From Streptomyces anulatus (GTDB lineage: Bacteria > Actinomycetota > Actinomycetes > Streptomycetales > Streptomycetaceae), in the NCBI RefSeq assembly GCF_000721175.1, contig NZ_JOEZ01000044.1:1-41650 (forward strand): 41,650 nt of DNA, in the 5' to 3' direction. The position numbers were made by a program, and so were the translations under genes. Position 1 is the first letter of the stretch. Every line of letters begins with the position of its first letter. The notes beneath the pieces are model-generated. The model saw nothing but the letters and a program-made list of their open reading frames with translations, was not told the DNA's origin and ran no database searches. Shown piece by piece: positions 8,924 to 16,748 of this stretch.

Positions 8924-10219
8924 TCACCCGGTGCCGGACTCCCGCAGATCCACGATCCGCCGGATCTTGCCCACCGAGCGTTCCAGCGATTCCGGGTCCA
9001 CGATCTCGACCCCCACCGACACCCCGACGCCGTCCTTCACCGCCGCCGCGATGGCCAGCGCGGCCTTCTCCCGGTCGGCCGCCGTGGCGTCCGCCCGCGC
9101 TTCCGCCCGGACGGTGAGCGCGTCGAGCCGCCCCTGCCGGGTCAGCCGCAGCTGGAAGTGCGGGGCGACGGCGGGAGTGCGCAGCACGATCTCCTCGATC
9201 TGGGTGGGGAAGAGATTGACCCCGCGCAGGATCACCATGTCGTCGCTGCGGCCGGTGACCTTCTCCATCCGGCGGAACGTCCGCGCAGTCCCCGGCAGCA
9301 GCCGCGTCAGGTCCCGGGTGCGGTAGCGGATCACCGGCATCGCCTCCTTGGTCAGTGAGGTGAAGACCAGCTCCCCCTCCTCACCGTCCGGCAGTACCTC
9401 ACCGGTGAACGGGTCCACCACCTCCGGATAGAAGTGGTCCTCCCAGATGTGCAGCCCGTCCTTCGTCTCCACACACTCCTGCGCGACCCCCGGGCCCATC
9501 ACCTCCGAGAGCCCGTATATGTCGACCGCGTCGATGGCGAACCGGTCCTCGATCTCCCGGCGCATCGCCTCGGTCCACGGCTCCGCGCCGAAGATCCCGA
9601 CCTTCAGCGACGTCGACCGCGGATCGACGCCCTGCCGCTCGAACTCGTCCAGCAGCGTCAGCATGTACGACGGCGTGATCATGATGATCTCGGGCCGGAA
9701 GTCCTGGATCAGCTGGACCTGGCGCCCGGTCATGCCCCCGGAGGCCGGGATCACCGTGCAGCCGAGCCGCTCCGCCCCGTAGTGCGCCCCAAGCCCGCCG
9801 GTGAACAGCCCGTATCCGTACGCCACATGGACCTTGTGGCCGGGACGCCCGCCCGCCGCCCGTATCGAACGGGCCACCACGTCCGCCCAGGTGTCCAGGT
9901 CCCGTTCGGTGTACCCGACGACCGTCGGACGCCCGGTCGTGCCGCTGGAGGCGTGGATCCTGCGCACCTCGTGCTCCGGTACGGCGAACATCCCGAAGGG
10001 GTAGTTGTCCCGCAGATCCGTCTTCGCGGTGAACGGGAACCGGGCCAGATCGGCGAGTGTCCGGCAGTCGTCGGGCCGCGGCCCCGCGCGGTCGAAAGCC
10101 GCCCGGTAGAAGGGGACGTTGTCGTACGCGTGCTGCAGTGTGGCCCGGAGCCGCTCCAGCTGCAGGGCCTCCAGTTCGGCCCGGCCTAGCCGTTCCGCCG
10201 CGTCCAGCATGGCCGTCAT
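8924..10219 (-). CDS. paaK: Phenylacetate-CoA ligase
   Basis: The protein has 431 residues, the normal length for PaaK. It contains the PaaK-type P-loop ASSGTTGRPTVVGYT, the N-terminal stretch YDNVPFYRAAFD, and GRSDDMVILRGVNLFPTQIE near the C-terminus. It makes phenylacetyl-CoA from phenylacetate, CoA and ATP, the first step of the aerobic phenylacetate pathway. The paaABCDE epoxidase genes are not adjacent, so this copy either works at a distance or serves another arylacetate. A TetR-type palindrome lies 27 bp upstream of its start. Confidence 0.93.
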   Translation of the reverse strand: MTAMLDAAERLGRAELEALQLERLRATLQHAYDNVPFYRAAFDRAGPRPDDCRTLADLARFPFTAKTDLRDNYPFGMFAVPEHEVRRIHASSGTTGRPTVVGYTERDLDTWADVVARSIRAAGGRPGHKVHVAYGYGLFTGGLGAHYGAERLGCTVIPASGGMTGRQVQLIQDFRPEIIMITPSYMLTLLDEFERQGVDPRSTSLKVGIFGAEPWTEAMRREIEDRFAIDAVDIYGLSEVMGPGVAQECVETKDGLHIWEDHFYPEVVDPFTGEVLPDGEEGELVFTSLTKEAMPVIRYRTRDLTRLLPGTARTFRRMEKVTGRSDDMVILRGVNLFPTQIEEIVLRTPAVAPHFQLRLTRQGRLDALTVRAEARADATAADREKAALAIAAAVKDGVGVSVGVEIVDPESLERSVGKIRRIVDLRESGTG

Positions 10220-10245
10220 CAGGACCCTTCCTCTCCCGAAGTGGG

Positions 10246-10263
10246 CGACCGATCATTCGGTCG
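10246..10263. promoter_or_regulatory. Palindromic operator upstream of paaK
   Basis: CGACCGA and TCGGTCG are 7-bp perfect inverted arms separated by TCAT. The position, 27-44 bp before the paaK start codon on the minus strand, suits a promoter-proximal repressor site. ACCGA/TCGGT arms are typical of TetR-type regulators of aromatic and phenylacetate genes in actinobacteria; the actual regulator is not in this window as far as I can tell. Confidence 0.55.
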
Positions 10264-10388
10264 ATCTTCCTGGGAGCAGTAATTCAGGAGGCCGGGGGCG
10301 CTGGCAAGAGGGGCGCACGCATCGCTCCGGATCAGCTCCCCGCGAAGTCCGGTGCGCGCGCTCACGGGTTCCTGTTTGGATGGAGCGT

Positions 10389-11936
10389 ATGCCGATCTTC
10401 TCCGCGTACGACAAGACGCCGCTCGCCTGTCACCTGGTGGGGGAGGGGGATCCGCTGATCTGTCTGCCCGGCGGGCCGATGCGGGCGAGCGCCTATCTCG
10501 GGGACCTCGGAGGCCTCGCCGACCGGCGGCAGCTCGTCCTGCTGGATCTGCGCGGCACCGGCGACTCCGGTGTGCCCGAGGACCCCTCGACGTACCGCTG
10601 CGACCGCCTCGTCGCCGACGTGGAGGCACTGCGCGAACACCTGGGCCTCGAACGGATCGACGTGCTGACGCACTCCGCGGGCGCGGACCTCGCCCTGCTG
10701 TACGCCGCCCGCCACCCGGCCCGGCTGCGCACCCTGACACTCGTCACGCCCAGCACCCGGGCCGTGGGCATCGAGGTGACCGACCAGGACCTGCGCGAGG
10801 CCGCCGAGCTGCGGCGCGACGAGCCCTGGTACCCCGAGGCCCGGGCCGCCCAGGAGGCGCTGCTCGCCGGCGGGCCGTTCGCCGAGCTGTGGCCCGCCGT
10901 CCAGCCCTTCACCTACGGCCGCTGGGACGAGACGGCCCGCGCCCACGCCGAAGCCTCCGCCGCGCAGACCAACGCGGAGGCACGCGGCCACTACGCCGGG
11001 GACGGCGCGTTCGACCCCGCCGCCACGGCCGCCGCCCTGCGCGAACTGGCCGTGCCGGTGCTCGTCCTCGCCGGGGAGCTGGACGGCCACCCGAGCCCGG
11101 ACCGGGCCACCGAGCTCGCCGCGCTCTTCCCGGGCGCCGAGTTCGTCGTCCAGCGCGGCGCGGGCCACTTCCCGTGGCTCGACGACCCCGGCGCCTTCGC
11201 CCGGACGGTGGCGGCCTTCCTCGACCCGGAGGTCCTCACCGTGCAGGCGGGCGGGGTCCGGCTGGCGTACCGGGCGTGGGGCGACGAGGCGTCCCCGCCC
11301 GTCGTCCTCCTGCACGGCCGGGCCGGCACCGGCGAGACGTGGACCCGGATCGCGGAGGACCTGGCCGCCGACCACCGGGTGTACGCCCCCGACTTCCGGG
11401 GCCACGGGCTGAGCGACTGGCCCGGCCGCTACTCCTTCGAGCTGTTCCGCGACGACCTGCACGCCTTCCTGGAGGCCCGCAACCTGGCCGGCGCGACCGT
11501 CGTCGGACACTCCATGGGCGGGGTCGCCGCCTACCTCCTGGCCCAGCGGGAACCGGGCCTGATCGGGCGGCTGGTCATAGAGGACGCGCCGCCCCTTCTC
11601 CCGCTCGACCCGCCCCGGCCGCGCGCCGTCCGCCCGGAGGGCACCCTCGACTTCGACTGGCCCGTCGTCCCCGACATCGACGTCCAGCTCAACGCCCCCG
11701 ACCCGGACGTCCCCGCGCGGTTCCCGGAGATCACCGCACCCACCCTCGTCATCGGTGGCGGCCCCACCAGCCATATCGACCAGGGCCAACTCGCCCGGAT
11801 GGCCGGGGCCATGGCGGACGCCGAACTGGTCACCATCGACGCAGGGCATCTGATCCACACGGACCGGCCGGAGGAATTCCTCGCGGCGATCCGTGAGTTC
11901 GGCCTCGCCTGCGGGGAAGGCGGCGGCACGTGCTGA
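10389..11936 (+). CDS. Tandem alpha/beta hydrolase fusion protein
   Basis: The protein has 515 residues and consists of two complete alpha/beta hydrolase domains. The first (about 1-280) resembles proline iminopeptidase. Its nucleophile elbow is atypical (T94-H-S96-A-G98 instead of G-x-S-x-G), with candidate acid D232 and H260. The second (about 285-510) has the standard GHSMG elbow with S375, the oxyanion stretch LLHGRAGTG, and H487 in AGHLIH. The ATG at 10389 has GGAG at good spacing; another ATG lies 9 bp earlier. The gene overlaps the following AraC-type gene, so they are probably co-transcribed. Function is a cytosolic ester, amide or lactone hydrolase of unknown substrate. Confidence 0.85.
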   Translation: MPIFSAYDKTPLACHLVGEGDPLICLPGGPMRASAYLGDLGGLADRRQLVLLDLRGTGDSGVPEDPSTYRCDRLVADVEALREHLGLERIDVLTHSAGADLALLYAARHPARLRTLTLVTPSTRAVGIEVTDQDLREAAELRRDEPWYPEARAAQEALLAGGPFAELWPAVQPFTYGRWDETARAHAEASAAQTNAEARGHYAGDGAFDPAATAAALRELAVPVLVLAGELDGHPSPDRATELAALFPGAEFVVQRGAGHFPWLDDPGAFARTVAAFLDPEVLTVQAGGVRLAYRAWGDEASPPVVLLHGRAGTGETWTRIAEDLAADHRVYAPDFRGHGLSDWPGRYSFELFRDDLHAFLEARNLAGATVVGHSMGGVAAYLLAQREPGLIGRLVIEDAPPLLPLDPPRPRAVRPEGTLDFDWPVVPDIDVQLNAPDPDVPARFPEITAPTLVIGGGPTSHIDQGQLARMAGAMADAELVTIDAGHLIHTDRPEEFLAAIREFGLACGEGGGTC

Positions 11937-12925
11937 CCGAAGGAGGAATCCGGACCGACACGATGCCGCTGAGTGACCGCTTCGCACGCTGGCGGGCGTG
12001 CATGGCCGACGTCATCGCGCCCATGGAGATCAGCAGCCCCCACGCCGACGACTTCCGGGCCGACTGCCGGCTCCTGCGCATCGAGGACACCGCGCTGTGG
12101 CCCACCCGCGCCCAGGCGTCCCACTACCGGCGCACTCCTCGGCTGATCCGCCGGTCCGACCCGGGAACCATCCATATGACCCTGGTCGGGCCCGGCAGCG
12201 GGCCCGTGCGGGTCGAGCACTGCGGGGTGCGCGAGACCGTCACGGCGCACGACCTCTACTTCGTCGACACGTCGAAGCCCTGCGAGGCGGGGACCGTCGA
12301 CGAGCCCATCGTGGGCATCGGCCTCGACTTCCACCGCTCGCTGCTGCCCCTGCCGCCGAGCACGTCCCTGGACGGCGTGCTGGGACGACGGATCTCCGGC
12401 CGTCACGGGTTCGGTGCGCTGCTCTCCCAGTTCCTCCGGCACCTGGTGGACCAGACGGAGGCCTACGGTCCGGCCGACGGGCCCCGGCTGCACCGGGTCC
12501 TGCTCGACCTGAGTGCCGGACTGCTCGCCGGTGGGCTCGACCAGGAGGCGGCCCTTCCACCGGAGGCCCGTAGCCGCAACCTCGTCCGGGCCATCCGCTC
12601 CTTCATCGGCGGCAACCTCCACGATCCGCGGCTCACGCCCGCAGCCGTCGCCGCCGCGCACCACATCTCCACCCGGCAGCTGCACCGGCTGTTCCAGCAG
12701 GAGGGCACCACGGTGGCCGCCCTCATCCGCGACCGCCGGCTGGAGCGGGCCTGCCGGGACCTCGTCGACCCCGGCCTCGCCGACACGCCGGTCCACGCGA
12801 TCGCCGCGCGGTGCGGCTTCGGAGCACCGGCCCACTTCAGCCGGGTGTTCCGCGCCGCCCACGGGATGTCGCCCAGTGACTACCGGTACGCCAAGCTCCG
12901 GGAGAACAAGGAGCCTTCGCGCTGA
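11930..12925 (+). CDS. AraC-family transcriptional regulator
   Basis: The protein has 331 residues. The N-terminal 200 residues form the AraC-binding-like (cupin-type) ligand domain. The C-terminal 110 residues are a double helix-turn-helix: ISTRQLHRLFQQEGTTV in the first, and CGFGAPAHFSRVFRAAHGMS (the canonical AraC signature) in the second. The GTG start overlaps the hydrolase stop by 7 bp and has GGGGAAGG upstream. A later in-frame ATG at 11963 is spaced too far from its GGAGG. The overlap suggests it regulates or senses the product of the hydrolase, or the catabolic genes around it. Confidence 0.9.
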   Translation: MLTEGGIRTDTMPLSDRFARWRACMADVIAPMEISSPHADDFRADCRLLRIEDTALWPTRAQASHYRRTPRLIRRSDPGTIHMTLVGPGSGPVRVEHCGVRETVTAHDLYFVDTSKPCEAGTVDEPIVGIGLDFHRSLLPLPPSTSLDGVLGRRISGRHGFGALLSQFLRHLVDQTEAYGPADGPRLHRVLLDLSAGLLAGGLDQEAALPPEARSRNLVRAIRSFIGGNLHDPRLTPAAVAAAHHISTRQLHRLFQQEGTTVAALIRDRRLERACRDLVDPGLADTPVHAIAARCGFGAPAHFSRVFRAAHGMSPSDYRYAKLRENKEPSR

Positions 12926-12956
12926 GCGGCCGGGCCGGGCCCGTCGCCCCGGTCTC

Positions 12957-13844
12957 TCAGCACAGGCTCCGGTACGGCGCGTCGGGAACGTACGTACGCC
13001 ACTCATCCGGAGTGATGTCGCGCCCGGCGCGCCGGCACACCTGCTCCGCCAGCCGGTCCGGCGAGAGGTCCAGTTCATGGGCCGCGGGGCCCGTCACGGT
13101 ACGCAGGACCGTGCCGTCGAACGTGAGGGAGTCCACCCTGCGTCCCGTGATGGGCAGAGGCTTCCCGAGGGGCGTCCTCGTGTTCGTGTCCCAGAGTTGG
13201 ACGGCCTCGCCCCGCACCACGACGGCGAGCAGGCCGCCGTCGTCGGAGAAGGCCATGTCTCCGAGCGGCTGCCCGAACCGGGTCGCCCCCGGCACCAGTT
13301 CGCTCGGCAGCACCCCCTTCCGCTCGCGCACCGCGCCGTCCCACAGCTCCAGCCAGCCGGACGTCTTGAGCACCGCCAGGAACCGCCCGTCGCGGGAGAA
13401 GGCCGGCCGGCCGCCGGGGTCCCGGGCGAGCCGGGTCTTGCGCACCGCCCCGCCGTCCAGGGTGACCTCCATCCCGGAGGCGGTCACCAGCCGTTCGCTG
13501 TCGTGGGTGAACACGGCTTCCGCGGTGCGGTCGTTGAACTGCCGTATCTTCTCGCGCTTCCCGATGTCCCAGACCTCGTGGATGTGGGACATCGAACTGT
13601 TCACCCCGAACTTCATCGACACCAGGGACAGATGGCGGCCGTTCGGGGAGACGGCCAGATGCAGGGGACGGTGGTTCGTGGCGACGGGGACGCGGTGGAG
13701 GTCCCTTCCCTTCCTGACGTCGCGCACCACCACCTCGTGGTCCCTCTCGTAGCGGGAGACCCTTTCGCTGTACGAGTACGCCACGACGCGGCCCTCGTCG
13801 GGCGCCCGGCGCACCCCCGTGGCGCCGCACGTCCCGACGCCCAC
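12957..13844 (-). pseudogene. WD40-repeat protein, C-terminal fragment
   Basis: The open frame has 295 residues, with repeated beta-propeller units (LAVSPNGRHLSLVS, PAFSRDGRFLAVLKT, MAFSDDGGLLAVVV with LWD endings). It ends in a CRRAGRDITPDEWRTYVPD tail that is typical of the C-terminus of large actinobacterial HTH- or nSTAND-NTPase-WD40 proteins. Those proteins exceed 1,000 residues; here only about four blades remain and no NTPase, HTH or protease domain lies upstream, because the acyl-CoA ligase gene begins within 100 bp. The frame is intact, so expression from the GTG/ATG starts inside is possible, but a truncated relic is more likely. Confidence 0.6.
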
Positions 13845-13873
13845 CAGTCTGCGGTTCGCTTCCCTTTCAGTCC

Positions 13874-13915
13874 TTGACGATCGGCGACGGGGCGTTGACG
13901 ATCAGCGACCGGGGC
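13874..13915. repeat. Two 21-bp tandem direct repeats
   Basis: TTGACGATCGGCGACGGGG is followed 21 bp later by TTGACGATCAGCGACCGGGG. They lie between the WD40 fragment and the 3' end of the acyl-CoA ligase gene, at the place where the WD40 gene appears to have been cut off. Confidence 0.7.
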
Positions 13916-13933
13916 AGGTGGGGCCGAGGTCGC

Positions 13934-15553
13934 TCAGCTCCGGTCGGCCCTCGCCGCCACCGCCTTCGCCCACCGGTAGTCCGCCTTGCCGCTCGGCGAG
14001 CGCTGGATTCGGTCGGCGAGCACCAGCGCGCGCGGGATCTTGTAGCCGGCGAGCCGCGTCCGGCAGTGCGCCTGCACCGCCTCCAGGGTCAAGGTCGCCG
14101 AGCCCTCGCGCAGTTGGACCACGGCGGCGACCCGGTTGCCCCAGCGCTCGTCGGGGACGCCCGCGACGAGCGCGTCGTACACGTCCGGATGGGACTTGAG
14201 CGCCTGCTCGACCTCCTCCGGATACACCTTCTCGCCGCCGGTGTTGATGCACTGGGAGCCCCGGCCGAGCACGGTGACGATGCCCTCAGCGTCCACGGTC
14301 GCCATGTCGCCCAGCAGCACCCACCGCTCCTCGCCCCTGCGGAAGAAGGTGTCGGCGGTCTTGGCCGGGTCGTTGTAGTAGCCGAGCGGAACATGTCCGC
14401 GCTGGGCGATGCGGCCCGGCTCGCCCGGGCCCACCGGCTCGTACGTCACCGGATCGACCACCGCCGTACGGGCGTTGACCTGCACCCTGAAGCCCTTCTC
14501 CGGTCCTGAGTCGGCGGTGGCCGTACCGTTGAAGCCGGACTCGGAGGAGCCGAAGTTGTTCAGCAGCATCACCGTCGGCACCAGGGCCTGGAACTCCGCC
14601 CGCACCGAGTCCGACATGATCGCCCCAGAGCTGGAGACGGAGAACAGCGACGAGCAGTCCGTCCCGCGCAGCGGCCCCTTCAGGCAGTCGATCAGCGGGC
14701 GCAGCATCGCGTCGCCGACCAGTGACACGCTGGTGACCTTCTCCTTCTCGATCGTCCGCAGCACCTCTTCAGGCACGAACTTGCGATGTAAGACAACGCG
14801 TTGGCCGAAGTTGAAGCCGATGAACGCGGTCAGCGTCGAGGTGCCGTGCATCAGCGGAGGGGTGGGGAAGAAGGTGATCCCGTCACCGCCCGCGGCGACC
14901 CGCTCCGCCAGTTCCTGCGGGGTTCTCACCGGCTCGCCGGTCGGCGCTCCACCGCCCAGGCCCGAGAAGAACAGGTCCTCCTGACGCCACATCACACCCT
15001 TCGGCATGCCGGTCGTTCCGCCGGTGTAGATGATGAACTGGTCGTCGGCCGAACGGGGTGCGAAACCGCGCCCGGCGTCGCCCGACTCCTCCGCCTCGGT
15101 GAAGGACACGACCCGGACGGCCGGGGGAGCGTCGGCAGACCCCACCCGGACCAGATGGCGCAGGCCCGGGGCCTGCGGGGCGGCCGCCGCGACCCGCTCG
15201 TCGAACTCGCCGTCGAAGACCAGCGCCGCCAGGTCCGCGTCCCGGTAGAGATAGACCAACTCTGCTTCGACATAGCGGTAGTTGACGTTCACCGGCACGA
15301 TCCGGGCCTTGAGTGCGCCCAGGACCGTCTGGAGGTACTCGACCCCGTTGTAGAGGTGCAGCCCCAGATGCTCGCCCGGCCGGATCCCCGCGTCGATCAG
15401 GTGGTGGGCGATCCGGTTGGCGGCGGCGTCCAGCTCCGCGTAGGTGAGCCGCCGCTCCGCGCCCGTACCGGGATGGTCGACGTACAGGAGCGCCTGGCGG
15501 TCGGGCACCGCGTCGACGACCGATTCGAACAGGTCGGCAAGGTTGTACTCCAC
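13934..15553 (-). CDS. FadD19-like acyl-CoA synthetase
   Basis: The protein has 539 residues. YTGGTTGMPKGVMW at about 176-189 carries the glycine-for-serine change and the VMWR ending seen in mycobacterial FadD19/FadD17-type sterol-side-chain ligases. FGSSESGFNG, LGRGSQCINTGGEKVYPEEV and the C-terminal RSPSGKADYRWAK with the catalytic lysine also match that subgroup as I remember it. The GTG start is preceded by AGGAGG five bases away; a longer upstream frame has no such site. The gene is divergent from the crotonase gene with a palindromic operator between, as fadD19 is from echA19. Predicted role: CoA activation of a branched or steroid-derived acid. Confidence 0.85.
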   Translation of the reverse strand: MEYNLADLFESVVDAVPDRQALLYVDHPGTGAERRLTYAELDAAANRIAHHLIDAGIRPGEHLGLHLYNGVEYLQTVLGALKARIVPVNVNYRYVEAELVYLYRDADLAALVFDGEFDERVAAAAPQAPGLRHLVRVGSADAPPAVRVVSFTEAEESGDAGRGFAPRSADDQFIIYTGGTTGMPKGVMWRQEDLFFSGLGGGAPTGEPVRTPQELAERVAAGGDGITFFPTPPLMHGTSTLTAFIGFNFGQRVVLHRKFVPEEVLRTIEKEKVTSVSLVGDAMLRPLIDCLKGPLRGTDCSSLFSVSSSGAIMSDSVRAEFQALVPTVMLLNNFGSSESGFNGTATADSGPEKGFRVQVNARTAVVDPVTYEPVGPGEPGRIAQRGHVPLGYYNDPAKTADTFFRRGEERWVLLGDMATVDAEGIVTVLGRGSQCINTGGEKVYPEEVEQALKSHPDVYDALVAGVPDERWGNRVAAVVQLREGSATLTLEAVQAHCRTRLAGYKIPRALVLADRIQRSPSGKADYRWAKAVAARADRS

Positions 15554-15639
15554 CGTTCCTCCTGACCCCGGATGACTGGCGACTCGGCCGTCATTAGAGC
15601 GCCGGGCGGCACAAGTGGGAAGAGGTGGCGTCGAAACAA

Positions 15640-15656
15640 TCTGACGAGCTGTCAGA
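15640..15656. promoter_or_regulatory. 17-bp palindromic operator, copy 2, in the divergent ligase/crotonase promoter
   Basis: The sequence TCTGACGAGCTGTCAGA has perfect 6-bp arms (TCTGAC/GTCAGA) around GAGCT. It lies 87 bp from the ligase start and 65 bp from the crotonase start, so one bound repressor could control both directions. It matches the site before the nitronate monooxygenase operon in both arms and in flanking bases. Confidence 0.65.
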
Positions 15657-15720
15657 AATCTATTGAACTGCGTCCCCTCCTCCTGCAACCTGTTCCAGGT
15701 CTGGAGAACAGGAGTCGGTC

Positions 15721-16521
15721 ATGGGCGGTACGGAACACCTCACCGTGCGGCGCGAAGGCGCCACGCTGGTGCTCACCTTGAACAGACCACAGGCCAGGAA
15801 CGCGCTCTCGCTGCCGATGCTCGTCGGCCTGTACGACGGCTGGCTCGAGGCCGACGCCGACGACACGGTCCGCTCCGTCGTCCTGACGGGTGCGGGCGGC
15901 GCGTTCTGCGCCGGCATGGACCTCAAGGCCCTGGCGTCCGGCGGAATGGAGGGAGAGGAGTACCGGGATCGGATGACGGCCGACCCGGACCTCCACTGGA
16001 AGGCGATGCTGCGCCACCACCGCCCGCGCAAACCCGTGATCGCCGCCGTGGAGGGCCCTTGTGTCGCGGGCGGCACCGAGATCCTCCAGGGAACGGACAT
16101 CCGCATCGCCGGAGCGGGAGCCACCTTCGGGCTCTTCGAGGTCCGCCGGGGCCTCTTCCCGATCGGCGGCTCCACCGTCCGGCTGCCCCGCCAGGTCCCC
16201 CGCACCCACGCCCTCGAAATGCTCCTCACCGGCCGCCCGTACACCGCCGAGGAGGCCGCCGCCATCGGACTCATCGGCAGGGTCGTCCCCGACGGGACCG
16301 CCCTGGAGGAGGCCCTGGCCGTCGCCGAGCGGGTCAACGCCTGCGGGCCGCTCGCCGTCGAGGCCGTCAAGGCGTCGGTCTACGAGGGCGCCGAGCTGAC
16401 CGAGAGCGAGGCCCTGGCCGCCGAACTCAAGCGCGGTTGGCCCGTGTTCGCCACCGAGGACGCCAAGGAGGGCGCGCGGGCCTTCGCCGAGAAGCGCCCG
16501 CCCGTCTACCGGCGCGCCTGA
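15721..16521 (+). CDS. Enoyl-CoA hydratase/isomerase (crotonase) family protein
   Basis: The protein has 266 residues, standard for the family. The oxyanion-hole motif GAFCAGMDLK is at about 60-69. The two glutamates of true hydratases are both present (E120 in AGGTE and E140 in GLFE), so hydration of a 2-enoyl-CoA is likely. AGGAG precedes the ATG. Size and divergent orientation to a FadD19-like gene match mycobacterial echA19, a hydratase of sterol side-chain degradation (from memory). Its TGA stop codon is the target duplication of the small mobile element that follows. Confidence 0.9.
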   Translation: MGGTEHLTVRREGATLVLTLNRPQARNALSLPMLVGLYDGWLEADADDTVRSVVLTGAGGAFCAGMDLKALASGGMEGEEYRDRMTADPDLHWKAMLRHHRPRKPVIAAVEGPCVAGGTEILQGTDIRIAGAGATFGLFEVRRGLFPIGGSTVRLPRQVPRTHALEMLLTGRPYTAEEAAAIGLIGRVVPDGTALEEALAVAERVNACGPLAVEAVKASVYEGAELTESEALAAELKRGWPVFATEDAKEGARAFAEKRPPVYRRA

Positions 16522-16685
16522 GAGCCTGTCGGGTGACCTCTGACCGGGCGGACACGCCCTGGCACGCACGCTTCCGGTGTTGCCGAAATGCCCTGGCAGC
16601 TCCGCTACGAGGACCTCTCGGCGCCTGGGAACCGCACGCACCGGACCGCGTCCGCTCTTTCGATCGAAGACCACCCGACAGGCTC
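16522..16685. mobile_element. 164-bp MITE-like element with 14-bp perfect terminal inverted repeats
   Basis: The left end GAGCCTGTCGGGTG (16522-16535) and the right end CACCCGACAGGCTC (16672-16685) are exact reverse complements. The element is flanked by TGA on both sides (16519-16521 and 16686-16688). A 3-bp TNA target duplication is characteristic of some IS5-family groups. No transposase fits inside 164 bp, so it is non-autonomous, or the remnant of an internally deleted insertion sequence. The left TGA is the crotonase stop codon. Confidence 0.8.
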
Positions 16686-16748
16686 TGAGCGCTCAGCTCC
16701 CGGCCCTCAGTCCTGGGCCCTCGGCCCTGAACCAAGGAGGCAGCAGCC

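Noticed and set aside
10362..11987. 541-codon open frame on the minus strand
   Set aside because: It is the antisense of the tandem hydrolase gene and shows no domain.
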